A stretch of 64,000 nt of DNA from Chamaea fasciata (lineage: Eukaryota > Chordata > Aves > Passeriformes > Sylviidae): contig JARCOQ010000016.1 in assembly GCA_029207755.1 (NCBI GenBank), positions 13,103,307 to 13,167,306 of the forward strand, written 5' to 3'. Made by a program: the position numbers and the translations under genes. Shown here one piece after another: positions 11,246 to 24,200 of this stretch. The notes under the pieces were generated by a model, which was given only the letters and a program-made list of their open reading frames with translations, was not told the DNA's origin and did not search any database. Position 1 is the first letter of the stretch. Every line of letters starts with the position of its first letter.

Positions 11246-14044
11246 CCTGGGAATCCACATTGCTCAGCGGCCTTGCTGGAGGTGCTCAGATAGTCTCACG
11301 AGAAATAAACCACACTACTCTTGCAGAACAAATCTCCCTTCCAAAGGGATGGTTTCCCTCAGTGTGAGGAGCCAGGTCACCTCAATTTCAGTCTCCATAC
11401 TGGTTGTCAGAAGCATGGAGGGCGTGGGTTGCACATGTGGCACTTGCAGGAGGCAACCAGGAGAAGATGGGAGAAAGCCTTGTCTCTGTCTCTAGGGAGA
11501 ATTTGCCTAGCAAGCATTTCCCACCTCACATGGGACAGGCGGCCAGCAGGACACTTTGCCCTCCAGATCTGGTCTCCCATCAGATGGCACTCCCTGGCCC
11601 TCTGCTGGGAACACCTGCTTTTCCTTTGTCTCCACTTCTCTCTGCCTCCCATCCTTTTTCACTTTCCTTTCTCCTTTTCTAGTCCTCTTTATTAGGGCAA
11701 CTCTTTTTGTTGTTGTTGTTATCAATAAGACGTTCTCAGATACAATATTGTCCTGTTTTACTTAATTTCTCCTAGACCATCTGTTTTAAAATAACTCCTT
11801 TTAGTTCCCCATGGGGGACACAATCAACATCACACAAATGGAAACAATAATCCAGTTTTCACAGCCTTTTGGGAGAGTTCAGCCTGAATTTTGCACGGGT
11901 ACCTGAGGAACCAGGCAAGGATGTCCCAGCTGAAAGAATGAGACTGGCTCCCTTCCCAGGCTGCCAGGGATGAAAAGAAAGAAAACACACATTTTTCTAC
12001 TTACAAACTTGCAGCACTTCAAAAAGAGCAACCTTCCTGCAGCTGTTTTGTCATAGACCATGGGATGTTTAAACAGCCCAGCTTCAGTTTGCCATCCAAT
12101 AAATCTCTTCAACAGTTTGCTACTTCATAAAACTCAAAGCAAGAGATGTCAAAAGTTACATGCAACTACATTTTCCTCTCATTGTTGAGGCTTTCCTTTG
12201 CAGCAGCGCCTTCAGGGCACCAGCTGGTATCAGACCCCAGCTGTTTGAAGCACCACACACCTGCATTTAAAGATGCAATATTTGATTCAGAGATAGCTGT
12301 AAGCCATGGATAAAATGAAGCGTAGGTGAACACTAGCCGAGGAAGAAGACAACTCTTGCATTCCATAAAGAAAAGTAAAATGTATTCATGGCCTATCAGG
12401 CTGTTGTTTTTGAGAGAAATGGGATCTATCAAAAGCTGAAAGCAAGGAAACTGAGGGTCTTAGATCATGTTCATTTCACTATTAAAATGCTAAGTAATAT
12501 TTGTATTGTCAGTCCTTCTGCAGTATGGGAGGGACCAATTTTAATTTTATGTATGCCAGCTTTCTGCGCACATTTTCTTTGTTAACTGCATAACTGGAGA
12601 AGATACGAAGGAAACTGATTCTCCCTCCTCCTGCCACCTGCCTATCTGTTTAAATAAATACAGCCTGAGTAAACCAGAGCTGTCATGTAGTAACATCTCC
12701 CCTCCAGGCTGTCCTGGCAGGGATGACTGCAGCAAGTGTTCCTGTGACACCTCCCTCACACTCTTTCATCTAAGGGTATTGCTAGATGCAAAATTAACAA
12801 CACACATACAGACTTACATATGCCAGCCTTCAGGAAGGTGCTGGAGTTAATGAGGACTAACAGTGCCACCAATGAGGATCGAATTGAGCCACAACCCTCA
12901 GCTGCTGCTTTATTTACAGCATGTTCTGACAATTTTGTGCCATCAATGTCGTCAGTGGTTATGACGTAGGAAATGAAACAACACAAAGTTCCAAACCAGA
13001 CATGCCAGGTAACCATGGAGAAAACCACAGTTCTGGATCATAACTGAATTCTCATTTGAAATGCAACAATTATTACAGTTTAACTGCGTTCCAGATTAGC
13101 AAATGCAGGGAGAGATGAAACAATGGAAATGTAAGAACAAGTGATAACAATATAAACTCCGACTGTCAGGAGAAGCTGAACAAAACCTTCATTTCTTTAT
13201 CAACTTAATGAATCCTTTTAAGAGGCTTGGATTTGTGCTGTTTTGATATTTCCTTTCAAGCAATACTGTATTAGACAAAGGCAGGGGACAAGATGAGAAA
13301 GCTCAAAAATGCAGTTTCTACTTGACCTACGTTGTTCCAGTTGATCACAGACAATTATAGCTATATTTCATCTGCTGTCCTGAAGCTGCCTCATATATTC
13401 TCATCTATAACTCTCCAAATCTAACAAACAAGCACAAAGGTGCAGGCACACAACTGTAATTTTAATATACGGCAGGCTGCTGTCTTTGGGATTGTATTGG
13501 ATATTAAACACAGCTATTAGCTCTATTGCCTTTGAGAAAGGCTCAAAAAATACATTTATTCAGTAGATCAAAGAAGAGGAGGGGAGGGAAACAATGCACG
13601 AAAGAAGGAAAATCATCAGCCAAAAATGAGAGAAAGTAACAGACAGCAACAAAGGGATCCCTTCCCATCAGGCCCCACGACACCCAGCACCATTAACCAC
13701 AGCGCTACTTTCTTCCCCAGAATAATAGTGAAAAATCTACATTATTCCTTTGTTTCAAAGTAATGAGACTTAAATTGCATTAATGATCTTCAATGGTGTG
13801 CTAATTCATTAGCTTTTTTTTCTCTCTTACTGCCCTCCACTGCCCATACCGAAGTGACCAGAAAGTGATTTTAAAAGAAAAAACACTTTTTTCAAATGAT
13901 CATTCAGTTTTTGAACTCTAATTTCCAGTCTTTGACTAAAAGGGACAAACCATGTTCTGGGATTCTTCAATAACTGTGTTTGTTAATACAGCAACCTCTT
14001 ACTGCTCGTGTCTGAAAGTTCTAAATATCTCAGGATCCAGAGAG
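11246..14044. other. Unique non-coding DNA
   Basis: No gene recognised. The longest open frame is 124 codons (11321-11695, +). It contains one Cys-x-x-x-x-x-His-like stretch but no full zinc-knuckle pattern, so I do not call it retroviral. A short GTT tract lies near 11708 and T/C-rich DNA at 11630-11700. From about 12100 the sequence is AT-rich and unique. Confidence 0.5.
13430..13830. other. Candidate conserved non-coding element
   Basis: Two repeat-free AT-rich blocks (about 13450-13560 and 13725-13820) contain clustered TAAT/ATTA cores, for example TTGCATTAATGATCTTCAAT and GTGCTAATTCATTAGC. This is suggestive of regulatory DNA only by texture. Confidence 0.2.
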
Positions 14045-14328
14045 ATGTTTTACAAGATCGACGGGGCAATGGTTTCCCACAGCCAGAGGGCAGGGATGGA
14101 TGGGATATTGGGGAGGAATTGTTCCCTGGGAGGGTGGGCAGGCCCTGGCACAGGGTGTGCAGAGCAGCTGTAGCTGCCCCTGGATCCCTGGCAGCGTCCA
14201 AGGCCAGGCTGGACAGAGCTTGGAGCAGCCTGGGCTAGAGGAAGTGTCCCTGCACATGGCAGGGGTGGCACTGGTCCCTGATCTGTAAGGTGCCTTCTAA
14301 CCCAAACCAGCCTGTGACTCCGTGTTAT
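14045..14328 (+). mobile_element. CR1 LINE 3' fragment
   Basis: This is a 5'-truncated CR1 retrotransposon reading to the right. It begins at the segment resembling 'caatggttt..ccagagggcag', runs through GATGGGATATTGGGGAGGAA and GGCCCTGGCACAGGG, then the segment for 'gctgcccctggatccctggcagcgtccaaggccaggctggac', and ends in the typical 3' region (GTCCCTGCACATGGCAGGGG, TCTAACCCAAACCAGCCTGT). It carries the end of the reverse-transcriptase ORF and the 3' UTR. Many substitutions and frame breaks show it is long dead. CR1 copies are characteristically 5'-truncated and lack a poly(A) tail, as here. Confidence 0.85.
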
Positions 14329-17300
14329 TCAAATAGAAACAGAATAGAGCTTTTCAGATATCTCCACAGCTGACTGAGCAGGCCTACAGACCAACGGTTT
14401 ACAATGCAGATACTAAAGGATTAAATATTATTAGTCAAGTGCCAATGAGCTGGTTTCCTTCAGCGAAGCCAGCCCTTGGATATTTTCAGAGTTTCAGGAC
14501 ATACCACACATACTAAAGTGCTGTGCTTCCAACCATCCATTTACCTCCTGTTTTCCCCAACTCGACTCAGCATCTTTATGTTTCGGCTCAGCAGCTTCAA
14601 TACATTGGTTGAAAAAGCACAAACGTGTTCTGAGGATGCTTGTTGTGCTCAGAAAGCCTGACTGCGAACATGATTAAACCCTTTGTTCCAGCCAGTGTTC
14701 AGACACATGGCAAGACACAGCCTATGGTCTGATGGGTTCATAATCCAACAGACATGCCAAACCAAGTGTGGGGAGGGGATTTGCTCAAGGACACAGAAGC
14801 AGCAGAAGAGTAGTGAGAATCCAGGTCTTTGTCAGCTCAGTGCCCTTCTAAGTAAATCATACTGAGAATTAAAAATAATATGAATCTGCAATTGTAGTGA
14901 TTCCTTCCCTTTTAATCCGTTTCTACAGAGAAATCACTGTGCAATCTTCCTGACACACACAAAAGCTCATATACTTAAAACAACAAGACTTATCCCAAAG
15001 GAAAATACTGTAGACTTCTGTCTGATTCCCCAGAACAAATTGTTAAGCAGGTCTTAATTCAAGAGCAAACAAAAAGTCTTGAAACTTGGAGTGCTGGTCA
15101 AAAAAATCTATGCTATCTGTAAAACCTACCTGAAAAGCAGGAAAATAATATTTAATAACAATTATTGAAACAGGCATGGGCACACCCTTCCTGTCAAATT
15201 ATGCTCTGACTATACAAACTGAACCTTACCAATGTATGTTGTTATTATTGATACTTGGGACCAGGATCTGTTCTTTCCAATTTTCTTTTTAATGGATCTC
15301 AGGGATTTGGGTTTCCCTCAAAGCACATTACCTGTGCTTATTATTGAAGCAATCTGCATTTAAAACCTAACTGGTCTTTGACCAGGTATCAAAATACCCC
15401 TCTTGAAATGTGTGAAGCATCAGAAACCCACCTGTGCCAGCAGAAAGCTTTGTGCCCTTTTGGGTTTGTCCCCCAAATTTTGAGGTTTGTAATTACTGTT
15501 CTTCTTTTGTCTTAAGCACTGTAAACTGGCTCACAGATGGATTACCCAACAGCTTCCCCAGTTATGAGGCCTTTCACCTTGAACTGGAAAAACCCAAAAA
15601 ATCAAGTTGGAATTCTTGGTTTTCTCTCAGTGTCGCAGTAACAAATATCAGTGATACACAGAGGTGTAACAGCACACGGACCTTGCTGCATGCAAACACC
15701 ACTGGCTTTGAGGTAGAAAAATGCAGTTCTCATTATTCACTGCAGCCTCTGGTCTAAAATCTCTGTTTACAGACTGCTTCCATCATCAAGGGACAGTGAA
15801 GGGTCACAGCTGTTTGCAGAGCACTGCTCATGATGCACCACTCTGAAGATAAAAAGATAGAGCAGCCTGTCAGTTCAGTCTTTTCCCTATTATCAGCACA
15901 GAGCAGTCAGTCTGCAGCTCTGAGGAAGAAAACAGACCAAAGATCCTTTAAAACACCACTTTCACATCACTACACAAAAATCAAATACCGTGTGCTTGCT
16001 GCATGTTTGACATGAGTTCCTAAGTTCACTGAATTCAAAATTTAGAAGTACAAAACTTTGTGACTGTCACCGCACGTGTTTTTCCCCACTTCAAATTTAA
16101 TGAAGTTACACAGCAGAGCTTTGTTTTCTTCCCACTCTACACAAGTGCAAAAGTCCTCTGGATGCAGACAAACTACTGTACAGTATTTTGCAAGTCAAAC
16201 AGGATTAGGGCTCTAAAGTATCAAATAACAGAATGTAGTACGCTGAATTCATCCTAATATTTGACTATAAAATGCAGACAATTGGACTCTCAATCAGGCA
16301 AGCTATTAAGCACAATTGACATAAATTACATTTAGAAATATACCTAAAATCTGGGTTTAGATCGTCTCTTGTTTTGGATTTCTGAATGAAGGATTTCTCT
16401 AAATAAACACATCCATTAAACATCTCACCCATATTACCAACTACTCTGCTAAAAGGCTCCAACAGCCAATCCCTTTCTTTCTTTGTGTGATTTTATAACT
16501 TTATATGTTGTCTTGTGTGTCTAGAAAGCTGCTGCTTTTATTTTTCATTACTCTCTGCTAACAGTTCAGACCATCCTTTAACAACTCGTGCCATGTTTGT
16601 TCCAATTTAACTTTCACAGAACTTACACTGATTTTACTGATGGAGCATTAGTATTAAAAACTCCTTCTCTTCAATAAAATAATAAAGAATCCTCCAATTA
16701 AATGCCCATTTCACTACTCACCCATCAAACCCCTAATGGTTCTAAAAGACGTTTTAGGGAAAAAAGTGTTATTTGAGTGTTTAAAGGAAATTTAGTGTAC
16801 TGACAAGAGAATATTTGACGTTAAACTCAGGGGTGGAAATACCAAGTGGGAATGAGCCGTAGATTAAGTGGAGTGAGGCCTTTGCTGTTTTAACTCTGCC
16901 ACTTACACAGAATAAAATTAAACTGTCCTACAAACACAACTCGAGAGGCAAAGAGAGAAAATGAACAATAAATATTCTACAATTATCACCAAGCCCTCAT
17001 TCTGCTGTTGCAAGTAATGCCTATGAAATCAGTGAATTTATTAACTATGGTCAGTTAGGATTAATATCACACCTGGGAGGCACCAACTGCACACAAGCAC
17101 TGGTTAAAAGCAAAAAAGAAAAAAAAGAATCCTTCAAGAGATGTATTTGACTGCAGTAATATTAAAAATCTGGATTATGGTTAAGAAGCTTATATCAGGA
17201 GGGAGTCTGCAGACAAGTTTATGGGTTTGCTTAGAAACTTTGATTAAAAATAACTGCAGCTAAGAAGTGTCCAACTTCCAAAAACTGATTGAAATTTCAG

Positions 17301-17664
17301 GACTTAGCAGCATCTTAGCAGTCAAAACATAAGTAGGGAGATGAGATGATCTTAAACTACATTGCTTCATTCACTTATTAGACAAAAATTAACCCAGCAG
17401 GAATTCATGACTATTTCCAAGGACTTCCAAAGACAAAATCATTCAGGTCAGAGGGGAACTCCGAAAGCTGGGTCAGAACAAGTAGATCTTTGAAACCCAC
17501 AAGCAAAACATTCCAAACCCTCTCTGGGAAATTTCTTCCAATTATTTTTATTTTATTTTTTCCTTCTGCCCAGTGGGATCATCCTCCTTTCTGGCCAGCC
17601 TCTCATCCTCCCACTGCACACCTCAGAACAGGGCCCAGCTCCATCTACTCATGTAACAACTAAC
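14329..17664. other. Unique non-coding DNA
   Basis: No gene recognised. The longest open frame is 107 codons (15434-15757, +) without a domain. The sequence is AT-rich throughout; 16910-17300 is repeat-free with many short AT blocks. Confidence 0.55.
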
Positions 17665-18165
17665 AAAAAACAAACCCAGTTCTCTCCCAGCCTCTCCTCA
17701 TGGTTCATGCATCTCAGTCCCCTTGGCTGCCCCTTTTGTGGGCTCGCTCCAGTTTATCCACACTTCCCCCATCCTGGACCAAGCACACACCTGACAGTGT
17801 TCCAGCTTGGCTGCAACGAGCAGCAGGTGAACCCGGGATTCCCTGCAGGCACTGGCTGTGCTTCAGCTGAGGGAGCACAGGACACAGCTCAGCCCCACCA
17901 CCACCAGCTGACCACTGCTCTGCCCACCAGAACCCCTCAGCACCATTTCAGCAGCAGCAATTTGCATGTGCCCTGTAAATCTCTATGAGATACTTATTCC
18001 CCTTGTTCCTTTCTCAATCCCTCTAAAAGACAGACCTTGAGTTCACTACGTGCACCCCAGTTTGGTGTCGTGCAATGACATAATATCCACGAGGATGCAC
18101 TCCAGCACCTCCTTTGGATCACTGACAAAGACATTAAACCTCCCAGGGCTCCATTTGGAACTATT
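17665..18165 (-). mobile_element. Old CR1 LINE fragment, antisense
   Basis: Two blocks resemble the reverse complement of CR1 ORF2 in the correct order for one insertion. At about 17690-17800, 'cagcctctcctcatggttcatgc' followed by 'ctccagtttatccacac' matches the late ORF2 segment. At about 18048-18160, CACCCCAGTTTGGTGTCGT, GAGGATGCACTCCAGCACCT and CACTGACAAAGACATTAAAC match the earlier reverse-transcriptase segment encoding the Asp-Asp neighbourhood and the 'N-D-L..E-C-T-L-S-K' region. The DNA between is too diverged to align by eye. The element is badly degraded and non-functional; exact ends are uncertain. Confidence 0.6.
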
Positions 18166-20929
18166 TTCCAGGTATATGCAGCAAAAGTAATGGAAAGTCA
18201 ACAGCAGGGTTTCACTTTTGCACTCCAATCTTGTTTAACAGATTTCACTAAGGTGCAATTTTTTGGTTAATGCTAAACCAGACTTTTTTAATTCAATAAC
18301 AGATTAATGAATAACACACTGCCTCAGGTCAGTCCAACAAGTAGGCACAAAATAAATTTTGCCAGGTGGAGCAAATAGGGGTCTGTTTCACAGCACAAAG
18401 TGCCAGTGCAGAGGCAGGGACAGGAGCAAGTTCCAGAATCATTTCCAGACAGATTAGAGCACCAGGGCACACACTGTCCTCTGTCAATAACAGCTGCCAC
18501 TATCACTGCCCTTATTTAAATCTGCTAATTACATCCTGTTATCAAATGATGATGCAATTAATGAGGGACACCACTCCTCTTACACTGAGTGCTCCTTTTG
18601 TGACCTAAAAGAATAAATTTAGATTCACTCCTTCTTAAATTTCCAAAGTCATGAAATACAAAGGCTCCTCCAAGCTTTGCCAAGACTTACAGCTCCCTCT
18701 TGCCTGAGACACTGTAGGTCACACAGGCCTCAAGATTAAGTAAATGTAGCAATTTATCAGAGACCTCATCTTGAAAACTTTTTCTCAAATTCAGAAGATG
18801 ACATTATTTGGACAATGTAATCTTTCATGCAACATTTTCCTAGGGTTCCAAATCCTATAAATCACAGCAACTTCCTTCATTTGAGAAGCTTTTACGTGGT
18901 AATTTTGCCTTGCACATTAAGAATGGTTTATTTGTGAACTTGTCAAAGGTAACTGCTGCTGCTTCTGACTTTTTTCAGGAAGTCTGCCTAGTTTTCATGC
19001 TCATTAACACCGCAGTTTCCCAGATCTTTGTGATACTCAAGATAATTAATTCCCAAGAGAGTTTCCTTCATGCATTAAGGTGGAAACTTTGAGTTCTTAA
19101 GAGAAAGACACCTGTAGCCCTCAGACTTCTGAAACAAGTCAAAGAAAAATCCAACACATCATCCCTCACCCTTCCTTTCCATTAGCTCTGCTTCCAGCAA
19201 TAACTGGTAGCAATTCCTCAACATTTGACAGCTGGACAAAAACAGTGGCTTAAAAATATTTAAATAATAAACATAAATATTAGTGGGAGAAGCAAAGGGG
19301 ACCAAATATCTGCTGGCACATCAGTAGGTACCAAACACACCTCAATACACTGCACATACACAGAGTGACAAAATCTCCACAGCATTACTGGCCTTTTTCA
19401 GACTTTTGATTGTGCTCCCACCTTACAAGATTCAAGTATAGCTGAAAGAAGGCAAATCCACTCAGTATTGTGAACTCCAGCTGACTGAGCAGAGCTGAAC
19501 TTTAAAAGCTCTGGGGAGCCCAGGACCTGATCCTTAGGCACCTGCACTGCATTATTTACAACCAGCCCTTCAGCTCACACTTCCAAAATTTCAAGTGAAG
19601 TAACACACTGAACATTATAGAACAAGGCAAGTTGATTCAATACCAATATGGCCAACCAGGTGAACACGTTTAACACGTCAGCCTATATAAAATGCAAGTT
19701 CTTTCATCTGCAGTTCTATCAACATCTAATATTAGGGCAAAAAGCCTTAAAGCCTAACTTACCAGCACTGCTGGAAGAGACAAAGCCCCCAAGAAGCCCC
19801 AGCCTAAGAAATCAATTGGCACCCACATTATCTTGGGCAAATCCCACTGTAAGCTCGCATAACCTCGGGACAGCACTGTCAGCTGCTGGATGCTCCAGCA
19901 GACCCTAAAGGCAGAGACCCTGGGCACAGGCAGTGTTAGATGGTCAAAACCAGAGAAACAGGCCCTGGGCAGCTCCTAACTGAAAGGGGAACGGTAAGTA
20001 GAGAATAACAGAAATTCTATGATTTCAACTCGACAAAAAGAATCCAAGCAAAATTAAATGCTTAGCCCAAGATTAGACAAGCATTTAGTGGCAAGAGCCA
20101 AGGGCTTCCTGAATGCAGTCCAGTCTCAGAATACAAAGTCTTTGCCACATTCTTTCTTCCCCACACACAAGGCTAATGTATTCTCTACTTTTCCTTAAAA
20201 AAAACCCAAATCCCTATTTTCTCCAAGGATCCTGCTACTGAGACACCCATAGGCCTCAGATCCCCCAGCCACCGCACAGGTAGGAGACTTCCAAATGGAA
20301 CTGGTGCTCCCATTAGCCACACATTCTGCAGGACCTTATCCCCCAGTTACCAAATTGAGTCATCACATGCCATTCTGGTTTCACAATATTATTCAAACAT
20401 GGAAATTAATAACAATACATTCATCCATTATATAATTTTTCTGACATTAAAGAAAAGGAACCCTAAGAGCAGACCTGCTCAGCAAAACAACCAAAGTGGA
20501 ACCCTGTAGGAACACTAATCCAAGAAGATTTTCTATAGATAAATAAGAAGTTTCCATGTACAAATACCTTATTTCTTAGAGCCAGCAGCAAGCACCCCCA
20601 TAACCTGATAACTGCCCCAGCTCTGATGGCAGCTGAGATGCTGAAATAGGCTCAGTGCTGCCCACCCAGCGCCTCAGGGCACCTGGAGCCAATCCTGTCT
20701 GACGGGAAGCACCTGTGGGCTCAGTGCCCAAGCCCTGCAGCTGACAGCACTCGTTCCCTGGGAGGGGAGCCTGCTCAGCACAGTCACGCCAACCTGGGCC
20801 ACCTGTGTCAGGGGCAGGGCTTGTGCCCTGGCAGCCACCACGGGGACAGCTCCTCAGCTCCAGCCAACGGCGACAGAGCCCCACAGCCAGCAGGGACAGG
20901 GCCATGCTGCCCTGCAGGGACACCTGGAC
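18166..20929. other. Unique non-coding DNA with a GC-rich right end
   Basis: No gene recognised. From about 20580 to 20930 the sequence becomes GC-rich and is open in several frames (up to 115 codons on the minus strand at 20576-20923). No domain is recognisable and the openness is explained by composition. The patch lies directly against a CR1 copy. Confidence 0.5.
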
Positions 20930-21220
20930 ACGGAGCTCTTCCTCACCAGGAGCAGCCTACTGGGGTCTAGCTAAGGCCGGATGCAGGACAAAGCCCGCAG
21001 TTGCACCAGGAGAGGTTTGGGTGGGACATGAGGAAGAATTTCTTGGCAGAGAGGGTGATTAGTAATCGGAAGGGGGTGCCCAGGTGGTGGAGTCACCGTT
21101 TGGAAGATGTTTAAGGAAGGTCTGGGCCTGGCACTCGGGGTGGGTTGCCCGGTGGGGACGGGTCACAGTTGGACTCGATGATCTCACAGGGCTCTTCCAC
21201 CCTGGTTGATTCTGCACCCG
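20930..21220 (+). mobile_element. CR1 LINE 3' fragment
   Basis: This CR1 copy reads to the right and is cut at its 5' end. Recognisable pieces in order are the 'acaaagcccgcagttgcaccaggagagg' segment, GACATGAGGAAGAATTTCTT, CAGAGAGGGTGATTAGTAAT, the 'gcccaggtggtggagtcaccg' segment, and the 3' end GTTGGACTCGATGATCTCAC followed by CTCTTCCACCCTGGTTGATT. The subfamily differs from the copies at 14.0 and 60.4 kb, which end in the 'tcccttccaacccaaac' form. It is not coding. Confidence 0.85.
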
Positions 21221-24200
21221 ATCATCCCAGCTGGTTTCTACAATTAAAGGTCAGCCTTTGTGGATGAGGGGAGAGTAGAGACTCTCATTCACCTCAGCTG
21301 CAGGAGGGCTTTTAGCTCGACCTCCCCTTCCTCTGTACCCAAACAGGACCTTTCAGGGGAGTGGGTAGGTAGATGACCAACTCGAGGTTTTTTTTAGTCT
21401 AATTGGATAATCAGGCCCAGGTGATCAACTTTATGGCAATTAACACCCTGCTGAGTGCTGCCAGGCCCATCTTCTCTTTGGCAAACCCTAACTGTGTACC
21501 AGAGGTAAACTGAATTCCACACTTGCTTCAAGCAGGGCCCTGTCTCTCACCATGCTTGGGTGTTACTTGGCCTGCAGGATAATGTTACTATGCACAGAGA
21601 AATAATTTCCTTTTCAATCAAAATAAACATTGCATGGTAGAGTATTAGGGAACACAGCACGGTACAAAGCGGTAAATTTGCCATAATACATTTTGTCTGA
21701 GCAAAACAATGATGACAAAAAGCTCTGAACAATACATTGTTACATTCCAATACATTTATACATTCCCGAGAAAGCACAGAAAATTTATAGAAACATAATT
21801 CAATCTTACTACCTTACTTGAATAAATAAAAGATTAGTTGATGTCTAAATTAGTATAAAGATTGTTTCCATAATCTAAACCTATCTCCCACCAAAAAGCC
21901 TCTGAAATACACTCCAATAAAAGTTCTGTACAGATTGTAATAACTGATTATGTAAAAGCTTCATAGCACAGAAATGGATAAATAAGAAATTAGCCACATT
22001 GGTCTGAACCAACAACACCAAAAGAAGCAGGCTAAAGATGATAATGGAAAATAATAACAGGGTTGATTAAAACCTGTTATTTTAAAGTTGTTCAGAGAGT
22101 AAGAGAAGCTGCTCGGTAAAATAAGTTTAACACAATTAGAGGCATTTGGGGAAAGGTTATATGATTATGGAGAATTATCTTTAGCATGCAGTGGCTTGGC
22201 ACTGGGAAATACAGACCAGAAGTTTAAGTTGGTCTTTCTAGTCCTGCCATGTATATAGACCTGCAGGTAAGTAATTTTCTTACCCCTTTTATGTCTCCTA
22301 TTGCATTCAAAACACTTATTTTAGGATACAAGAACTGTGTAGTGGGCAACACATTCATCAATGTAATGAGTTAGGCTGCTTTAAAAGCAGCAGCCAGCAC
22401 TCACATGCCAACCAAGCAGCAAATCACTGAGAAACAGAGTGGAGTGCTCGTAGTTTAATCCTGGAGTAGATCCAGCAGTACTAACAGATCTTTCCCACAA
22501 TGATATTTGTGATAGTTATTACAATATTTGTTCATTAAACACACCAGCAATGAATCCAACAAGATGGCGTGAAAATCAAAACTCCAAAGGCTTTCATTTT
22601 TTCCTTAAATGTAAAATGGGGAAAGTAAGACGTATCTACTTCCATAATAAAAGATGTAAATCATTTCAGCTGGAGTCTTGGATTGCAGGTTTAGGCACAA
22701 CTCCTGACAAGTGGCTTTTCTCTGCAGCACTGCAGAGCACAGAACTCTCAGCACAAAGCCAGGACTGCCACACATCACAGCTGGCGTGAATCCTTACACA
22801 CAGGAACATGGCAAGCCTTGAATTGTACCTGTCACAGCTCGTGCAAGGCCAGGAGCTGTGATTCCTTCTAAAAGCAGCTCAGCAGAAGGCAGGAAGCCTT
22901 CCCTGCTCACAGGCACTGATCAGATATTCAGCAGTATTTCCTAACGTTGAACGGCAGCACCTTGTGGCTCCTGAGCATATTCAAATTCTAACCTCAGAAG
23001 AAAAATAAACCCTGGTGCACTTCCAAACCTCAATTTATACAACTCCATAAACAGGAATCTCTCTAGAGGCCTCGGCTTTTAAAAAACACACACCAGAAGC
23101 AAAGCTGGAAAGCAACAGTACATCTTAAATGCACAACTTATTGTGCCTGTGGAGTGACAGCCACACGCAGCCCTGCAGAGCCTGGCTGGAAGCAAGGTCC
23201 ACCTACACACACCCAATCCCATGCTGGGCACAGACAGTGCTATTGATTTTATTCCCTTAGAAAGGTTGGATATATGAACCTCGGACTCCACTCTCTGCAT
23301 TGGATGCAGGATGCATTTAATATTTTAGAAAGAAAATAATAGCTTACAGCAGCTAAGCAGTGTGAGCAGTAAGAAAGGTGGCCTGGTAAGAAGAGGGGAA
23401 AAAAAAGCAATAATTACAGAACAAAAGGAAATGCCTGCCAGCTTGGAAAACCCTCCTAAAGTGCAGCTGGATTCTGAAGTACCGCTGAGTTACCTATAAA
23501 CTGGAGACACCCTAACACACCACTGGGGAGTGGAAAGAAAACCAAGAGAAAAAGAAAAAAAATAAGAAACTCTAGCAACTTACTGTCTGAAAAAGGAGAA
23601 ACCTTCTGGGCAAAGTGTCTGGGAGTGACACCAGTACAGAAGAAAGCAGAGCAACAATGAAAGAAAACAAAATGTTTACCAAAATAAGTGAAAAACACAA
23701 AGTCAGTGGGACCTTTTAGGACCTTGTTTCTCCCTTTCAGCTGGACACACAGGCAGGAGCTGGACTTGTGGAAGGCAGCTTGGGGATTTTGTGCATCCAT
23801 ATGCACACACCACAGTTATTTAACCTTCAGAGCTTTCCGTGCTCTCCTATGCAGAGTGAGCACTCGAGTAGGAAGAAATCAAATCTGAAAGCCCTTCACA
23901 GAGATTAAAAGTTCTATATATTATTTCAAGCCTACTCTGAATAGCTGAAACTCCTCTTGGACAAGGACATTTTAACTACTTTAACACGGTGAAAGAGATT
24001 TGAGTGTACTTCAGCAGAATTAGAACAATTATGTGCATTAGACTTCTATAGGAGCTTAAAGCACTTTAATGGGATAAAGAAAAATTTAAGTGCTATGAAC
24101 TATAGAACAGTTTTAAAATGGATCATTTGATAAAGATTTAAACTAAGTTAATGGATACTGTAGCAATTCTCTACAGAGCGAATTGCTAGAAACAGATTCT

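Noticed and set aside
11321..11495. Possible retroviral zinc knuckle after the LTR at 10.7 kb
   Set aside because: Only a partial Cys/His pattern is present, no primer-binding site follows the LTR, and the flanks look like a solo LTR with target duplication.
20576..20923. 115-codon minus-strand open frame in a GC-rich patch
   Set aside because: Several frames on both strands are open in this patch, which is the expected effect of GC-rich composition, and no domain is visible.
22258..22275. Perfect splice-donor-like CAGGTAAGT
   Set aside because: One such 9-mer is expected by chance about once in a window this size on two strands, and no convincing exon precedes it.
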